Part shown: positions 44,285 through 53,270 of the stretch, one piece after another
Layout of the letters: the number at the start of each line of letters is the position of its first letter
Position numbering within the stretch: position 1 is the stretch's first letter
NCBI GenBank assembly: GCA_026709225.1
Contig: JAPOTJ010000041.1
Location: 1 to 64,000 of the forward strand
DNA from: Gammaproteobacteria bacterium
Lineage (GTDB): Bacteria; Pseudomonadota; Gammaproteobacteria; Pseudomonadales; Azotimanducaceae
Direction: 5' to 3'
DNA: 64,000 nt
The notes under the pieces: generated by a model
The model's input: only the letters and a program-made list of their open reading frames with translations
What the model was told of the DNA's origin: nothing
The model's database searches: none
Program-made: the position numbers and the translations under genes

Positions 44285-46018
44285 GTGAGCCACCTTGAAA
44301 GACTGAAGAGCGCAACGAACCGAAAAGATCTGGCACGCCTGCTTGGGTACCAGCCAAGTGCTCTGACATCGATCATCTATCGAACACCGTTAGCAAAAAG
44401 ATACACGACATTCGAGATTCCAAAAGGAAGCGGTGGCAGCCGCATCATCAAGGCACCAATTCCGAAACTCAAGAAGCTCCAAAGACACTTGGCCAATTTG
44501 CTTTGTGCTTGTCTCGTGGAAATAGACAAGAACCGTGATGTCAGCCCTGTGTCCTACGGGTTCAGGAAAGGGGAAACGCTGGCTGGCAACGCGAAGAACC
44601 ATAAGCGTCGGCGCTATGTACTTAACTTGGATCTTAAGGACTTCTTTCCGACGTTTAACTTTGGACGTGTGCGCGGCTTCTTTCTCAAGGACAATTCATT
44701 TAAGCTCGCGGAAGAAGTTGCCACAACCATAGCTCAGATAGCTTGTGACGGCTCCGCGCTGCCGCAAGGCAGCCCATGTTCCCCGATAATCTCTGAATTG
44801 GTAGCGCGATTTCTGGATGTTCGATTGCTCAGATTCGCCAAAAAACATGGCGTGCGGTATTCGCGCTACGCTGACGATATTGTGTTCTCCACGAATCAAA
44901 AGGAGTTTCCTGTGGCGCTGGCTGTTAAAGTCTCTGCTGACCCGTCAAGCTGGATTCTAGGCGACGATCTCATCGCGGAAATCGAAGGCGCAGGTTTCAA
45001 GATCAACACAGACAAGACCAGGATGCACTGCCGAGGCAGTCGCCAAATGGTTACCGGTTTGGTTGTCAATGAGAAAGTCAACATCAGGCGCGAGTACTAT
45101 CGCAATGCAAGGGCCATGTGTGATTCCCTGTTTCAGACAGGGGCCTATTTTCGTTCGCTCACTCCAAACAACACGTCCTGCGAGAGGCCGAAGACTGAAC
45201 TAATCGCAAGTCTCAATCCGCTCGAAGGCATCCTGAGTCACATATATTCTGTGACGCAGAGTGAGGAACGAAGGTCGATACAAGAACAGCGCAAGAGGCC
45301 AAGAGCGATCAGGGTACTGTACAGACGCTTTTTGTTTTACAAGTACTGCATAGCTCTTGAAGCGCCGCTCATCATTACCGAGGGTAAGACCGATCCGGTA
45401 TATTTGAAGGAAGCAATCAGACATCGAAGTGCCTTTCATCCGATCCTCGGCTGCAAAGGAGAAGATGGGTTCGGCTTTGCGGTCCGTTTTTTCAATTATG
45501 GTGGACAAGCTCACGAGATCATCGGTCTGAGAGGGGGCACAGGAGACTTAAAGTCAATTGTTTTGGACTTTCAGCACAATCTCAAGAGCGGGAACGGTAG
45601 AAAGCTTTTCAATCACAGACCTATGAAATATCCAGTCATTTTGGTTCTTGATAACGATGAAGGACTGAAACCCGTGGCCAGCATAATTAAGAGGATGTTT
45701 GACCTCTCCATTACCACCGACTCAACGGAGAGCTTCTATCATATTGTCGCAAATCTATATCTCGTTAAGATTCCGGAGAATGGTGTAGAAAGTTGTATTG
45801 AAGATCTGTTTCCCAGCAAATGGAAAGAAAAGAGTCTCAACGGAAAGGATTTCAGCGCCAAGAATGACTTTGATCCTGAGACTCAATACGGGAAACAGGT
45901 GTTCGCAAATTCAGTGATCAAACCCGATGCCCATCAGATCGATTTTTCAGGTTTCGATCCCCTACTCAAGCGTATCGCAGCGGTGATATGTGACTATAGG
46001 CAGAAGTTGGGCGAGTGA
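44285..46018 (+). CDS. Retron reverse transcriptase fused to Toprim domain
   Basis: The 577-residue protein (GTG start) has reverse transcriptase motifs in order: NLDLKDFFPTFNFGRVRGFF, QGSPCSPIISELVARFLD, YSRYADDIVFS (YADD at about 195-198), and the retron-type VTGLVVN at about 256. From about residue 355 comes a Toprim domain: LIITEGKTDPVYLKEAI (catalytic Glu) and VILVLDNDEG (DXD). Toprim domains nick or cleave DNA or RNA in OLD-like and DnaG-like enzymes. A probable ncRNA lies directly upstream. The fusion puts a nuclease effector on the RT itself. Confidence 0.85.
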   Translation: MSHLERLKSATNRKDLARLLGYQPSALTSIIYRTPLAKRYTTFEIPKGSGGSRIIKAPIPKLKKLQRHLANLLCACLVEIDKNRDVSPVSYGFRKGETLAGNAKNHKRRRYVLNLDLKDFFPTFNFGRVRGFFLKDNSFKLAEEVATTIAQIACDGSALPQGSPCSPIISELVARFLDVRLLRFAKKHGVRYSRYADDIVFSTNQKEFPVALAVKVSADPSSWILGDDLIAEIEGAGFKINTDKTRMHCRGSRQMVTGLVVNEKVNIRREYYRNARAMCDSLFQTGAYFRSLTPNNTSCERPKTELIASLNPLEGILSHIYSVTQSEERRSIQEQRKRPRAIRVLYRRFLFYKYCIALEAPLIITEGKTDPVYLKEAIRHRSAFHPILGCKGEDGFGFAVRFFNYGGQAHEIIGLRGGTGDLKSIVLDFQHNLKSGNGRKLFNHRPMKYPVILVLDNDEGLKPVASIIKRMFDLSITTDSTESFYHIVANLYLVKIPENGVESCIEDLFPSKWKEKSLNGKDFSAKNDFDPETQYGKQVFANSVIKPDAHQIDFSGFDPLLKRIAAVICDYRQKLGE

Positions 46019-46141
46019 ACTGATATTCAAAGAGGCACATGCCTGAAGAGTTCTGGAGTAGTCGAGATGTCGGCAGCCTCATTAGGAGGCAACTTGCTTC
46101 AATCAGAATTTTGTTCTTGACCATACTGCGAGAAATAAAAA

Positions 46142-46214
46142 CCCCACGGGATCGGCTTGCCTCAAGATCACCTTCCCTTTAGCTGGGAAGGGAGCCAAAC
46201 TTACTGCCATGGGG
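46142..46214. terminator. Nested hairpin element after the retron
   Basis: A 7-bp perfect stem CCTTCCC (46171-46177) / GGGAAGG (46185-46191) is nested inside GGCT/AGCC (46154-46157 / 46193-46196), which is nested inside CCCCA/TGGGG (46142-46146 / 46210-46214). No T run follows. It lies in the 319-base gap between the retron RT and HicA, which holds no other gene. It may end the retron transcript or be a structured RNA. Confidence 0.4.
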
Positions 46215-46337
46215 CGGATAACCGGAACTCTATCTGCGAATCACACCGACAGTCAAGTTTTGATTTCCTGACGACATGGCACGAGAAAGTTAGCGCACAA
46301 GTTGCGTACAAAAATGCACGCAGTTATCCTGCCTAAC

Positions 46338-46550
46338 ATGAACGGTAGGCAGTTTATTGCGCGAGTCCGAAAGTGGGCAAAGAACCGAGAAAAAGAAGTG
46401 CGCTTTGTCGCATCTGAAGGGCCGGGTTCACATGGAACGCTTTATGTAGGTAGCCGCAAAACCACGGTGAAAGACCGTAAGAAGGAGATCGGCAAAGGTC
46501 TTCTCAAGAAAATGCTCGCCGATCTTGAAATCGAAGCTCATGAACTCTGA
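46338..46550 (+). CDS. hicA: HicA toxin
   Basis: The product (70 residues from ATG 46338) begins MNGRQFIARVRKWAKN and contains EGPGSHGTLYVGSRKTTVKD, with the catalytic His of HicA mRNA interferases. LLKKMLADLEI matches the C-terminal helix. HicA cleaves mRNA on ribosomes or free. An ATG at 46314 is an alternative start. No strong ribosome binding site is seen for either. Confidence 0.8.
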   Translation: MNGRQFIARVRKWAKNREKEVRFVASEGPGSHGTLYVGSRKTTVKDRKKEIGKGLLKKMLADLEIEAHEL

Positions 46551-46563
46551 AGGAAAAGCTGTC

Positions 46564-47001
46564 ATGTCAGATTCCCACATATATCCCGCCCGAATCGAGC
46601 GCGACGAAGATGGCCGTTACGTCGTCACATTTTCTGATTTCGGGTGGGGTGCCACAGACGGAGCGCGCCTTGAGGAAGTACTCGCCGAGGCTCAAGATCT
46701 ACTCAGGGAACTCATTGCCGCGACTATTCGGGAAGGCCGAGACTTGCCCAAGCCATCGAAAGTGCGTGCAGATCAATACCCTATCGTGCCACCACTTCCA
46801 ATTGCCTTGAAAGCAGCGTTGTACCTGGCTTTCAAGGAGCAAGGCGTGTCTCAACGGCAGTTCGCGCGCAACCTCAATATCGCGGAAGGCGAAGTGCGGC
46901 GTATGCTGAACCCGGATCATGGCACCAAAGCCGCAGCGATAGATAGTGTCCTCCGAAGCTTAGGCAAGCTCTGCTCGGTGTCGATTCAGGAAGCGGCCTA
47001 A
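46564..47001 (+). CDS. hicB: HicB antitoxin
   Basis: The 145-residue protein has the N-terminal RNase H-like HicB domain (YPARIERDEDGRYVVTFSDF). A C-terminal helix-turn-helix (SQRQFARNLNIAEGEVRRML) follows, by which HicB represses the operon. GAAGGAAAA lies before the ATG at 46564, 13 bases after the hicA stop. With HicA it makes the one complete classical TA pair in this stretch. Confidence 0.9.
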   Translation: MSDSHIYPARIERDEDGRYVVTFSDFGWGATDGARLEEVLAEAQDLLRELIAATIREGRDLPKPSKVRADQYPIVPPLPIALKAALYLAFKEQGVSQRQFARNLNIAEGEVRRMLNPDHGTKAAAIDSVLRSLGKLCSVSIQEAA

Positions 47002-47062
47002 CTTGCTTTTGGGAGAGGCAAGTCTCCCACAGGCGGCAGATTTCGTTGGGCGTGGTCGAGGT

Positions 47063-47260
47063 TCACCTCCACGCGGCTTTGTCGATACGACCAAAGTCGG
47101 CGACCGCCCGATCGAACTCAGCGTCCTGCTGCCACGTGCCAATCAGATGATCACGGTCAGAATGCTCGACTGGCCGCGTCGCGACGTCCATGCACTTGGT
47201 CAGCGCCTCAATGAGGACTGTGTGAATACTCTTTCCTTCGCTGCAGGCACGATGCCGCAC
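47063..47260 (-). CDS. Orphan VapB-like antitoxin, 5' end unclear
   Basis: The frame reads RACSEGKSIHTVLIEAL and ends DRDHLIGTWQQDAEFDRAVA plus RIDKAAWR, the tail of a ribbon-helix-helix antitoxin family that pairs with PIN toxins. Codons before the GTG at 47260 still look coding (NTIRSVSETLGRSVRH), but the only good ATG (47309) is in another frame, so a start-proximal frameshift is likely. No toxin follows: the end of hicB lies 60 bases further on, convergent. Confidence 0.55.
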   Translation of the reverse strand: MRHRACSEGKSIHTVLIEALTKCMDVATRPVEHSDRDHLIGTWQQDAEFDRAVADFGRIDKAAWR

Positions 47261-47396
47261 AGATCTGCCAAGGGTCTCGGAAACGGATCGAATGGTGTTT
47301 GATACTCATATTGCAGGCAGTGTATTCAAAAGGTGCGTGCATCGCCACGTCTTGTCATTGAATTAGAGACTTCGACACTTGACCGTTCGCTTATAT

Positions 47397-47414
47397 TGTA
47401 GTTACATCACTACA
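47397..47414. promoter_or_regulatory. Candidate operator upstream of phd
   Basis: TGTAGT (47397-47402) and ACTACA (47409-47414) form an inverted repeat with a six-base spacer, 20 bases before the phd ATG, and TTGTAG recurs just after. Phd/YefM antitoxins bind such palindromes in their own promoters. Confidence 0.45.
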
Positions 47415-47433
47415 TACCTTGTAGCCACCAATC

Positions 47434-47688
47434 ATGAATATAACAACGTTCACAAGTCGTGAAATTAACCAAGACATCGCACGTGCGAAGAAGTTATCGA
47501 AGCTAGGTCCCGTCTTCATCACAACCCGAGGCAAGCCAGCGCATGTCCTGCTGTGCATTGAAGACTATCGGCGCCTTGGAGGGAATCACTACACACTCAT
47601 AGAATCCTTGTCCATGCCGGGCTTAGCGGACATAGCATTTGAGCCAACAAAGGCGAAGGTTCAGAGTTCAGTTCCTGATCTGTCCTAA
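47434..47688 (+). CDS. Phd/YefM antitoxin
   Basis: The 84-residue protein has the Phd fold signature FTSREINQDIARAKKLSKLG with FITTRGKPAHVLLCIEDYRR. It represses its own promoter and neutralises the PIN toxin encoded next. Its stop overlaps the toxin ATG (TAATG). It appears complete, though the toxin is cut short. Confidence 0.85.
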   Translation: MNITTFTSREINQDIARAKKLSKLGPVFITTRGKPAHVLLCIEDYRRLGGNHYTLIESLSMPGLADIAFEPTKAKVQSSVPDLS

Positions 47689-47867
47689 TGTTCATTTTGG
47701 ACACCAACGTGATCTCAGAGTTGCGCAAGGTAGGCGATGGCAGAGCTGACCCACGAGTGACGGCGTGGCTCTCAAACCAAGATGCATCGGTTTGCTTCAT
47801 TTCCTCGCTGACTCTGATGGAGTTGGAAATTGGCGTTCTGCGGATTGAGCGCCGTCTCAGAGAGTAA
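47688..47867 (+). pseudogene. PIN (VapC-type) toxin, truncated at 59 residues
   Basis: The product reads MFILDTNVISELRK, then ISSLTLMELEIGVLRIERR, the first half of a PIN ribonuclease with the first acid (Asp5) and Glu in MELE. Full-length members are about 135-140 residues. This one stops at 47865-47867, so the later catalytic acids are missing. The next gene starts 36 bases on, so the deleted part is probably physically gone. Confidence 0.75.
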
Positions 47868-47903
47868 ACTTCATCCACCCCGCAATCCGGCGACAGCACA
47901 CCC

Positions 47904-48737
47904 ATGCCCGAGCCACGCTCACGTCCCGAACCCAACTTCGACTCGGATCGTGAGACCCTCATCAAGTGGATTGCCTACATGGACAACTACGGGCAACGTT
48001 GGCTCGACGACATCGGCAAGGACTACTTTTCTCAGGAATACTGGTATCTCTTCACGGTCGCGCTCGTCTCCCACTGGCGGCAAGCTCCTTTAAGCGTTAG
48101 CGAAGCCTGCGATTGCATGAAGACCGGTTCACCCAAAACCCGCCAGAACCGCCTTCAAAAGCTCATCACCGAGCACATGCTCTTCAAGACAAAGGAGGCG
48201 ACTGACCTGCGCCGCACGCATCTGGAGCCGACCGAGGCAATGCTGCACGGAGGTCGCATTCATTTCCGCAACTCCTTGACGGAAGCAATTCAATTCCTTG
48301 ATGAGTCGGATATGCTCGCCTCATGCCCAGAGCCGCTTCTGAAACGCATCTCGGAAAGCAGCGATGACGTGGACACGCGCTATCTACTGCCTTGGGCGGA
48401 GTTCCTAGTGGACTACACCAACGACTGGAACACCACTTTCAAGAAGCTCTTTCACACCGAAGAGTACTGGTACGCCTTCGTGAATTCCCTGCTCGGTGCT
48501 TGGAAGGGCGCGCCGCTCACCATGAGCGAAGCCTGTCAATCCATGCGCACAGGCTCAAGCAGAACCAAGGAGAAGCGGGTGTCGCTGGCGGTCACTCGGG
48601 GCATGTTGATCAAGCAAAGAAGCTCAAGCGACCTGCGCACCACGCATGTACTCGCGAGCGCGACCTTGGAAGCGCTGCTGATCGGGCATTTCGAGCGCAC
48701 ACTGCATAAGTTGATGGCATTGACGCGGCTGCTCTAG
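47904..48737 (+). CDS. Protein with two tandem winged-helix-like repeats
   Basis: The 277-residue protein is an internal duplication. Repeat 1 has EYWYLFTVALVSHWRQAPLS with SEACDCMKTGSPKTRQNR; repeat 2 has EYWYAFVNSLLGAWKGAPLT with SEACQSMRTGSSRTKEKR, each followed by an LRRTH / LRTTH strand. The pattern of helix, APL(S/T) turn, recognition helix and wing resembles MarR-like winged helices, so a pseudo-dimer that binds DNA is likely. No operon partner is obvious. Confidence 0.6.
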   Translation: MPEPRSRPEPNFDSDRETLIKWIAYMDNYGQRWLDDIGKDYFSQEYWYLFTVALVSHWRQAPLSVSEACDCMKTGSPKTRQNRLQKLITEHMLFKTKEATDLRRTHLEPTEAMLHGGRIHFRNSLTEAIQFLDESDMLASCPEPLLKRISESSDDVDTRYLLPWAEFLVDYTNDWNTTFKKLFHTEEYWYAFVNSLLGAWKGAPLTMSEACQSMRTGSSRTKEKRVSLAVTRGMLIKQRSSSDLRTTHVLASATLEALLIGHFERTLHKLMALTRLL

Positions 48738-48880
48738 GCACCAGAGATGTCGGATGATTCACCAGCGCACCCATAACCCCCACCTATCACAGCGCAAACA
48801 AATATCTATTTGACCAAGCTCTGCAAATGCAGGAACATACGCCGTCCCAATTTTGAAGATTCAATCCGAGGAGTGTCGCG

Positions 48881-51085
48881 ATGACTCAACACACCGATGC
48901 AGCCAAGTGCCCGGTCATGCACGAAGGCCCCGGCCTGCAGATGGCTGGCAGCACGGCGAACCAACGCTGGTGGCCGAACCAACTCAACCTGCGACCCCTG
49001 CATCAGAATTCCGCCTTGTCCGACCCCTATGACGAGGGCTTCAACTACGCGGAAGCATTCAAGACGCTCGACCTCGACGCTGTGGTCGAAGACCTGCACA
49101 AGGTCATGACCGACTCGCAGGAATGGTGGCCGGCAGACTACGGGCACTACGGGCCGCTGTTCATCCGCATGGCATGGCACAGCGCTGGCACCTATCGCGT
49201 GGCCGATGGTCGCGGCGGCGGCGCTTCTGGTACGCAGCGCTTCGCGCCGCTCAACAGTTGGCCCGACAACGGCAACCTCGACAAGGCGCGCCGCCTGCTT
49301 TGGCCTGTCAAGCAAAAGTACGGCCGCAAGCTCTCTTGGGCAGATCTGATGATCCTCGCAGGCAACGTCGCCTTGGAGTCCATGGGCTTCAAGACCTATG
49401 GCTTCTCCGGTGGCCGCGAAGATGTCTGGGAGCCCGAGGAGGACATCTACTGGGGTCAGGAAACCGAGTGGCTCGGCGACGAACGCTATATCGGCGAACG
49501 AGTGCTAGAGACGCCCTTGGGCGCGGTGCAGATGGGCCTCATTTATGTGAACCCTCAAGGGCCGAACGCCACACCTGATCCGGTCGCTTCTGGCCGCGAC
49601 ATCCGCGAAACCTTTGCTCGCATGGCGATGGACGACGAAGAAACCGTCGCGCTTGTTGCCGGCGGGCACGCTTTCGGCAAGGCGCATGGCGCGGCCGATG
49701 CCGACAAATACGTTGGTCCGGAACCCGAAGGCGCAAGCCTCGTGGAACAGGGCTTCGGCTGGAAAAACAGCTTTGGTTGCGGCAAGAGCACCGATGCCAT
49801 CACGAGCGGCATTGAAGGCGCTTGGACGGAAACGCCCATCACGTGGGACAACAACTACTTGGAAGTGCTGTTCAAGTACGATTGGGAGGTGGTCACCGGG
49901 CCGGGCGGCGCCTATCAGTGGCGACCGAAGAATCCCGAAGCGTCCGGCACCGTCCCCGATGCGAAAAGCGGCGAGAAATGTCATGCGCCGATGATGACCA
50001 CAGCCGATATGGCGCTTCGCATGGACCCCATCTATGAGCCAATTTCGCGGCGTTTCCTAGAGAATCCAGCCGAGCTTGAAGAAGCTTTCGCCAAGGCGTG
50101 GTACAAGCTCACGCACCGCGACATGGGGCCGATCACCCGATACGTTGGCAAGCTCGTACCGCAGGAGCCTCTGATCTGGCAAGACCCTGTGCCCGCGGTC
50201 GATCACGCCCTCATCGACGATGCGGATGTCGCTTCGCTGAAAGCCAGCATTCTCCAATCCGGCCTTTCGATTTCGCAATTGGTCACTACCGCTTGGGCGT
50301 CGGCCTCGTCATTCCGCGGTTCGGACAAGCGCGGCGGTGCCAATGGCGCTCGCATTCGCCTTGCGCCGATGAAGGATTGGGAGGTGAATCAGCCAGCGGA
50401 GCTTGCCAAGGTGCTGCCCGCATTAGAGAAAGTCCAATCAGATTTCAACAGCGCGCAGGCAGGCAACAAGCGCGTGTCGCTCGCGGATGTGATTGTGTTG
50501 GGCGGCTGCGCAGCGGTCGAAGCGGCTGCGAAAAATGCTGGCCACGATGTCGCAGTGCCTTTTGTCGCTGGTCGCACTGATGCCACCGAAGAGTGGACCG
50601 AAGTGGATTCCGTCGCCCATCTTGAGGTCACAGCGGACGGCTTCCGCAATTACATTCACGACAGCCACCAACGCGCGGCAGAAGAACTGCTCGTTGACCG
50701 AGCGCAGCTACTGACGCTGACCGCGCCGGAAATGACCGTGCTCGTTGGCGGCTTGCGCGTTCTTGGCGCGAATCACGGCGGCTCGAGGCGCGGTGTGCTC
50801 ACCAACCAAACTGATGTCCTGAGTAACGACTTCTTCGTCAACCTCTTGGATATGGGCACGAGCTGGCAGAAGTCTTCGGCTGACGATTCGGTGTTCGAAG
50901 GCACAGATGCAAGCGGCGCGACCAAATGGACCGCCACCGCAGTGGATCTCGTGTTTGGCTCGAACTCGCAGTTGCGAGCGCTCGCTGAAGTCTACGGCAG
51001 TGATGATGCGGCGCAGACCTTTATCGAGGACTTTGTAGCGGCGTGGAACAAGGTGATGAATCTTGATCGCTTTGACGTGCGCTAG
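48881..51085 (+). CDS. katG: Catalase-peroxidase KatG
   Basis: The 734-residue protein has both class I peroxidase domains. Distal residues are Arg96, Trp99 and His100 in [12 protein letters not shown]. Tyr222 ([11 protein letters not shown]) and Met248 (RETFARMAM) would form the Met-Tyr-Trp adduct needed for catalase activity. The proximal heme ligand is His263 in [10 protein letters not shown]. It destroys hydrogen peroxide. GAGGAG precedes the ATG. There is no OxyR gene nearby. Confidence 0.97.
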   Translation: MTQHTDAAKCPVMHEGPGLQMAGSTANQRWWPNQLNLRPLHQNSALSDPYDEGFNYAEAFKTLDLDAVVEDLHKVMTDSQEWWPADYGHYGPLFIRMAWHSAGTYRVADGRGGGASGTQRFAPLNSWPDNGNLDKARRLLWPVKQKYGRKLSWADLMILAGNVALESMGFKTYGFSGGREDVWEPEEDIYWGQETEWLGDERYIGERVLETPLGAVQMGLIYVNPQGPNATPDPVASGRDIRETFARMAMDDEETVALVAGGHAFGKAHGAADADKYVGPEPEGASLVEQGFGWKNSFGCGKSTDAITSGIEGAWTETPITWDNNYLEVLFKYDWEVVTGPGGAYQWRPKNPEASGTVPDAKSGEKCHAPMMTTADMALRMDPIYEPISRRFLENPAELEEAFAKAWYKLTHRDMGPITRYVGKLVPQEPLIWQDPVPAVDHALIDDADVASLKASILQSGLSISQLVTTAWASASSFRGSDKRGGANGARIRLAPMKDWEVNQPAELAKVLPALEKVQSDFNSAQAGNKRVSLADVIVLGGCAAVEAAAKNAGHDVAVPFVAGRTDATEEWTEVDSVAHLEVTADGFRNYIHDSHQRAAEELLVDRAQLLTLTAPEMTVLVGGLRVLGANHGGSRRGVLTNQTDVLSNDFFVNLLDMGTSWQKSSADDSVFEGTDASGATKWTATAVDLVFGSNSQLRALAEVYGSDDAAQTFIEDFVAAWNKVMNLDRFDVR

Positions 51086-51125
51086 TCGTTTTTGGTACTG
51101 AGCCGAAAAGCGCGGAGGTCGCCCT

Positions 51126-52265
51126 ATGGCCACACTGACATTTATGACCCGTACCATTTTTGACCACGGGGCGAGCGAACAACTTGGGAAGGTGCTTGAC
51201 CAGCACGGCATCCGCCGCCCTTTGCTCTGCACGGACCCTGGCCTCGTAAAGCTCGGGATGGTCGCCGAATTGGCAGGGCATCTGGGCAACGATTGTGCGA
51301 CAACAATCTTTGATCGGACGCCCGCCAATCCAACGCAGGCGGCAGTGGAAGACGCCGCGAAGCTGTATCGCGAGGCCGGCTGCGACGGCATCGTCGCGTT
51401 CGGTGGTGGCTCATCCATGGACCTCGCCAAGGCCGTCGCGCTCACAGTGACGCACGATGGCGACCTGCTTGGCTACACGGCAGGACTTGGCGGCACGGCG
51501 AAAATCGGCCCTGTCGCCCCGCTCATTGCTATTCCGACGACTTCCGGCACGGGCAGCGAAGTGTCCACGGGCTCGGTCATCATCATGGACAATGGCGAAA
51601 AGCTCATTCTCATCAGCCCTCACCTCGTACCCCGCACCGCCATCTGCGACCCGTCTCTCACAGTCGGACTGCCTTCGCTCCTGACGGCCGCGACCGGCAT
51701 GGATGCCATGACGCATTGCGTCGAAGCGCTGCTGTCGCCGCAGGTGAACCCGCCAGCCGAGGCAGTGGCCTGCGACGGCATCGTGCGGGGCATCCGCGAC
51801 GGCCATCTCCTCGGCGCCGTGCGCGATGGCAGCGACAAGGATGCTCGCTGGCAGATGATGATGGCGGCCACCGAAGGCGCAATGGCCTTCACGAAGGGAC
51901 TCGGCGGGGTGCATTCAATGAGCCACGCCTGCGGCGCAGATCAGACCTTGAAGCTCCACCACGGGACGCTCAATGCGGTGATTCTGCCGACGATTCTCGA
52001 CTTCAACCGAGACCATACTGGCGACAAATACGCACGTCTCAATGAGGCGATGGGGCTCGATGCCGCTGCGGACCCAGCTGAATTCATCCGCGGACTCAAC
52101 GCCGATTTGGGCTTGCCGGCCAACCTCGGCGACATGGGCGTTTCCCGCGACGCCATTCCTACCCTTGCCGAGCATGCAACGAGAGATGTGTGCACCTTCA
52201 CCAACCCTCGCCCCTGCTCTACATCGGACTACGAACAGCTGTTTGAAGTGGCCTTGGCGAGGTAG
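51126..52265 (+). CDS. Iron-containing (type III) alcohol dehydrogenase
   Basis: The 379-residue protein has the NAD-binding FGGGSSMDLAK and IPTTSGTGSE. Metal ligands are expected in MDAMTHCVEA and in GGVHSMSHACG...HHG. Family III dehydrogenases reduce aldehydes or oxidise alcohols such as lactaldehyde, 1,3-propanediol or maleylacetate, so the substrate is open. GGAGG precedes the ATG. It follows katG by 40 bases and may share its transcript. Confidence 0.9.
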   Translation: MATLTFMTRTIFDHGASEQLGKVLDQHGIRRPLLCTDPGLVKLGMVAELAGHLGNDCATTIFDRTPANPTQAAVEDAAKLYREAGCDGIVAFGGGSSMDLAKAVALTVTHDGDLLGYTAGLGGTAKIGPVAPLIAIPTTSGTGSEVSTGSVIIMDNGEKLILISPHLVPRTAICDPSLTVGLPSLLTAATGMDAMTHCVEALLSPQVNPPAEAVACDGIVRGIRDGHLLGAVRDGSDKDARWQMMMAATEGAMAFTKGLGGVHSMSHACGADQTLKLHHGTLNAVILPTILDFNRDHTGDKYARLNEAMGLDAAADPAEFIRGLNADLGLPANLGDMGVSRDAIPTLAEHATRDVCTFTNPRPCSTSDYEQLFEVALAR

Positions 52266-52284
52266 GCACCTTCGCCGCAGGAAT

Positions 52285-53265
52285 TCAAGGCTGCAAGAAC
52301 CATCGCAGCGCCGCATTGAATTCAACAGGCTTTTCGATGAACGGCGTGTGTCCCGCATCCTTGATGAGATGCTCGCAAACACGTCCGCCTTCACGGCGAT
52401 AGGCTTGCAAAACTGAACGTGTCTGCCGAATCATAGGTTGCGGCGCGCGTTCAGCATCGCCCTCCTCATCGCAGACGATTGCATCTTCAGCGCCGCGTAT
52501 CCAAAGCACAGGCGGCTTGGGGTCAATTGTGACGATTCCCGAAGCGTTGAAGTAGCGCCGCGACATGGCGTTGACTATCCCTCGCCTGCCAGGCGCCAGA
52601 CCATGCCCGCAGCACGACGGCTCGGCATCGCCGGGATACCAATCATCACCAATATGCGTGGAGAGCATCGCGTCGAGCAACGCATCGATATGATCGGGCA
52701 CAAAGGGCGGCTTGAAATAGAGCTGCTCAAGCACGTTGCGCGGCGAGAACTGGCTTTCCTTGCTGCGGTCACCACCTGCGAGCCTGCTGACGAGCGCCGC
52801 CGCCACGTATCCTGCGCCCCCGGGCGAGCCATCTCGATGGGCGGGCGCCCCATGCTCATCGATAGAACCCGAATAGCCATAGGGTGAAATGGTGTTGACG
52901 AGCGTCACACTGCGAAGCCGCGCAGGCTCGGCGAGCATCATCTTCATGGCCACACCGCCACCCATGCTGTGTCCGATCACATGGCAGTTCGGCACTTCGA
53001 GGTGATCCATGAGGCCGAGCATGTCCTCGGCCATATCGCCGAGCCCGAGTCTTGCGTCTATGTTCAAGGGTTCGGTCGCGCCGAAGCCTCGAAGATCTGG
53101 CGCGATGCAGTGATACTCGCTCTCGAACGCCTCAATCGTTCCTTCCCAGAAGACAGACGACGACAGGTTGCCGTGAATGAACAGCATCGTTTCCGCCGAC
53201 GCATCCCCGCCTCGGAGCAGGTTGATGCCGAGTCTTGGCGTGCGGGCCAGACTTGTGTTCGGCAT
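52285..53265 (-). CDS. Alpha/beta hydrolase
   Basis: The 326-residue protein has the oxyanion HGN (LFIHGNLSSS), nucleophile elbow GHSMGGG, acid Asp in GAEDAIV, and the catalytic His in DAGHTPFIEKP. The fold includes esterases, C-C hydrolases and dehalogenases. There is a Cys-rich cap (EPSCCGHG). It starts five bases after the stop of the TonB receptor gene, so the two form an operon and may import and cleave the same compound. Confidence 0.85.
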   Translation of the reverse strand: MPNTSLARTPRLGINLLRGGDASAETMLFIHGNLSSSVFWEGTIEAFESEYHCIAPDLRGFGATEPLNIDARLGLGDMAEDMLGLMDHLEVPNCHVIGHSMGGGVAMKMMLAEPARLRSVTLVNTISPYGYSGSIDEHGAPAHRDGSPGGAGYVAAALVSRLAGGDRSKESQFSPRNVLEQLYFKPPFVPDHIDALLDAMLSTHIGDDWYPGDAEPSCCGHGLAPGRRGIVNAMSRRYFNASGIVTIDPKPPVLWIRGAEDAIVCDEEGDAERAPQPMIRQTRSVLQAYRREGGRVCEHLIKDAGHTPFIEKPVEFNAALRWFLQP

Positions 53266-53270
53266 GTCGG

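Noticed and set aside
47003-47302. Plus-strand 99-codon frame between hicB and phd
   Set aside because: It lies over the minus-strand antitoxin, which has recognisable sequence; the plus-strand translation matches nothing known to me and lacks a good ribosome binding site.
47392-47412. Exact -35/-10 promoter for phd
   Set aside because: TTGACC at 47379-47384 has only a poor -10 at the right distance, so I kept just the operator-like inverted repeat.
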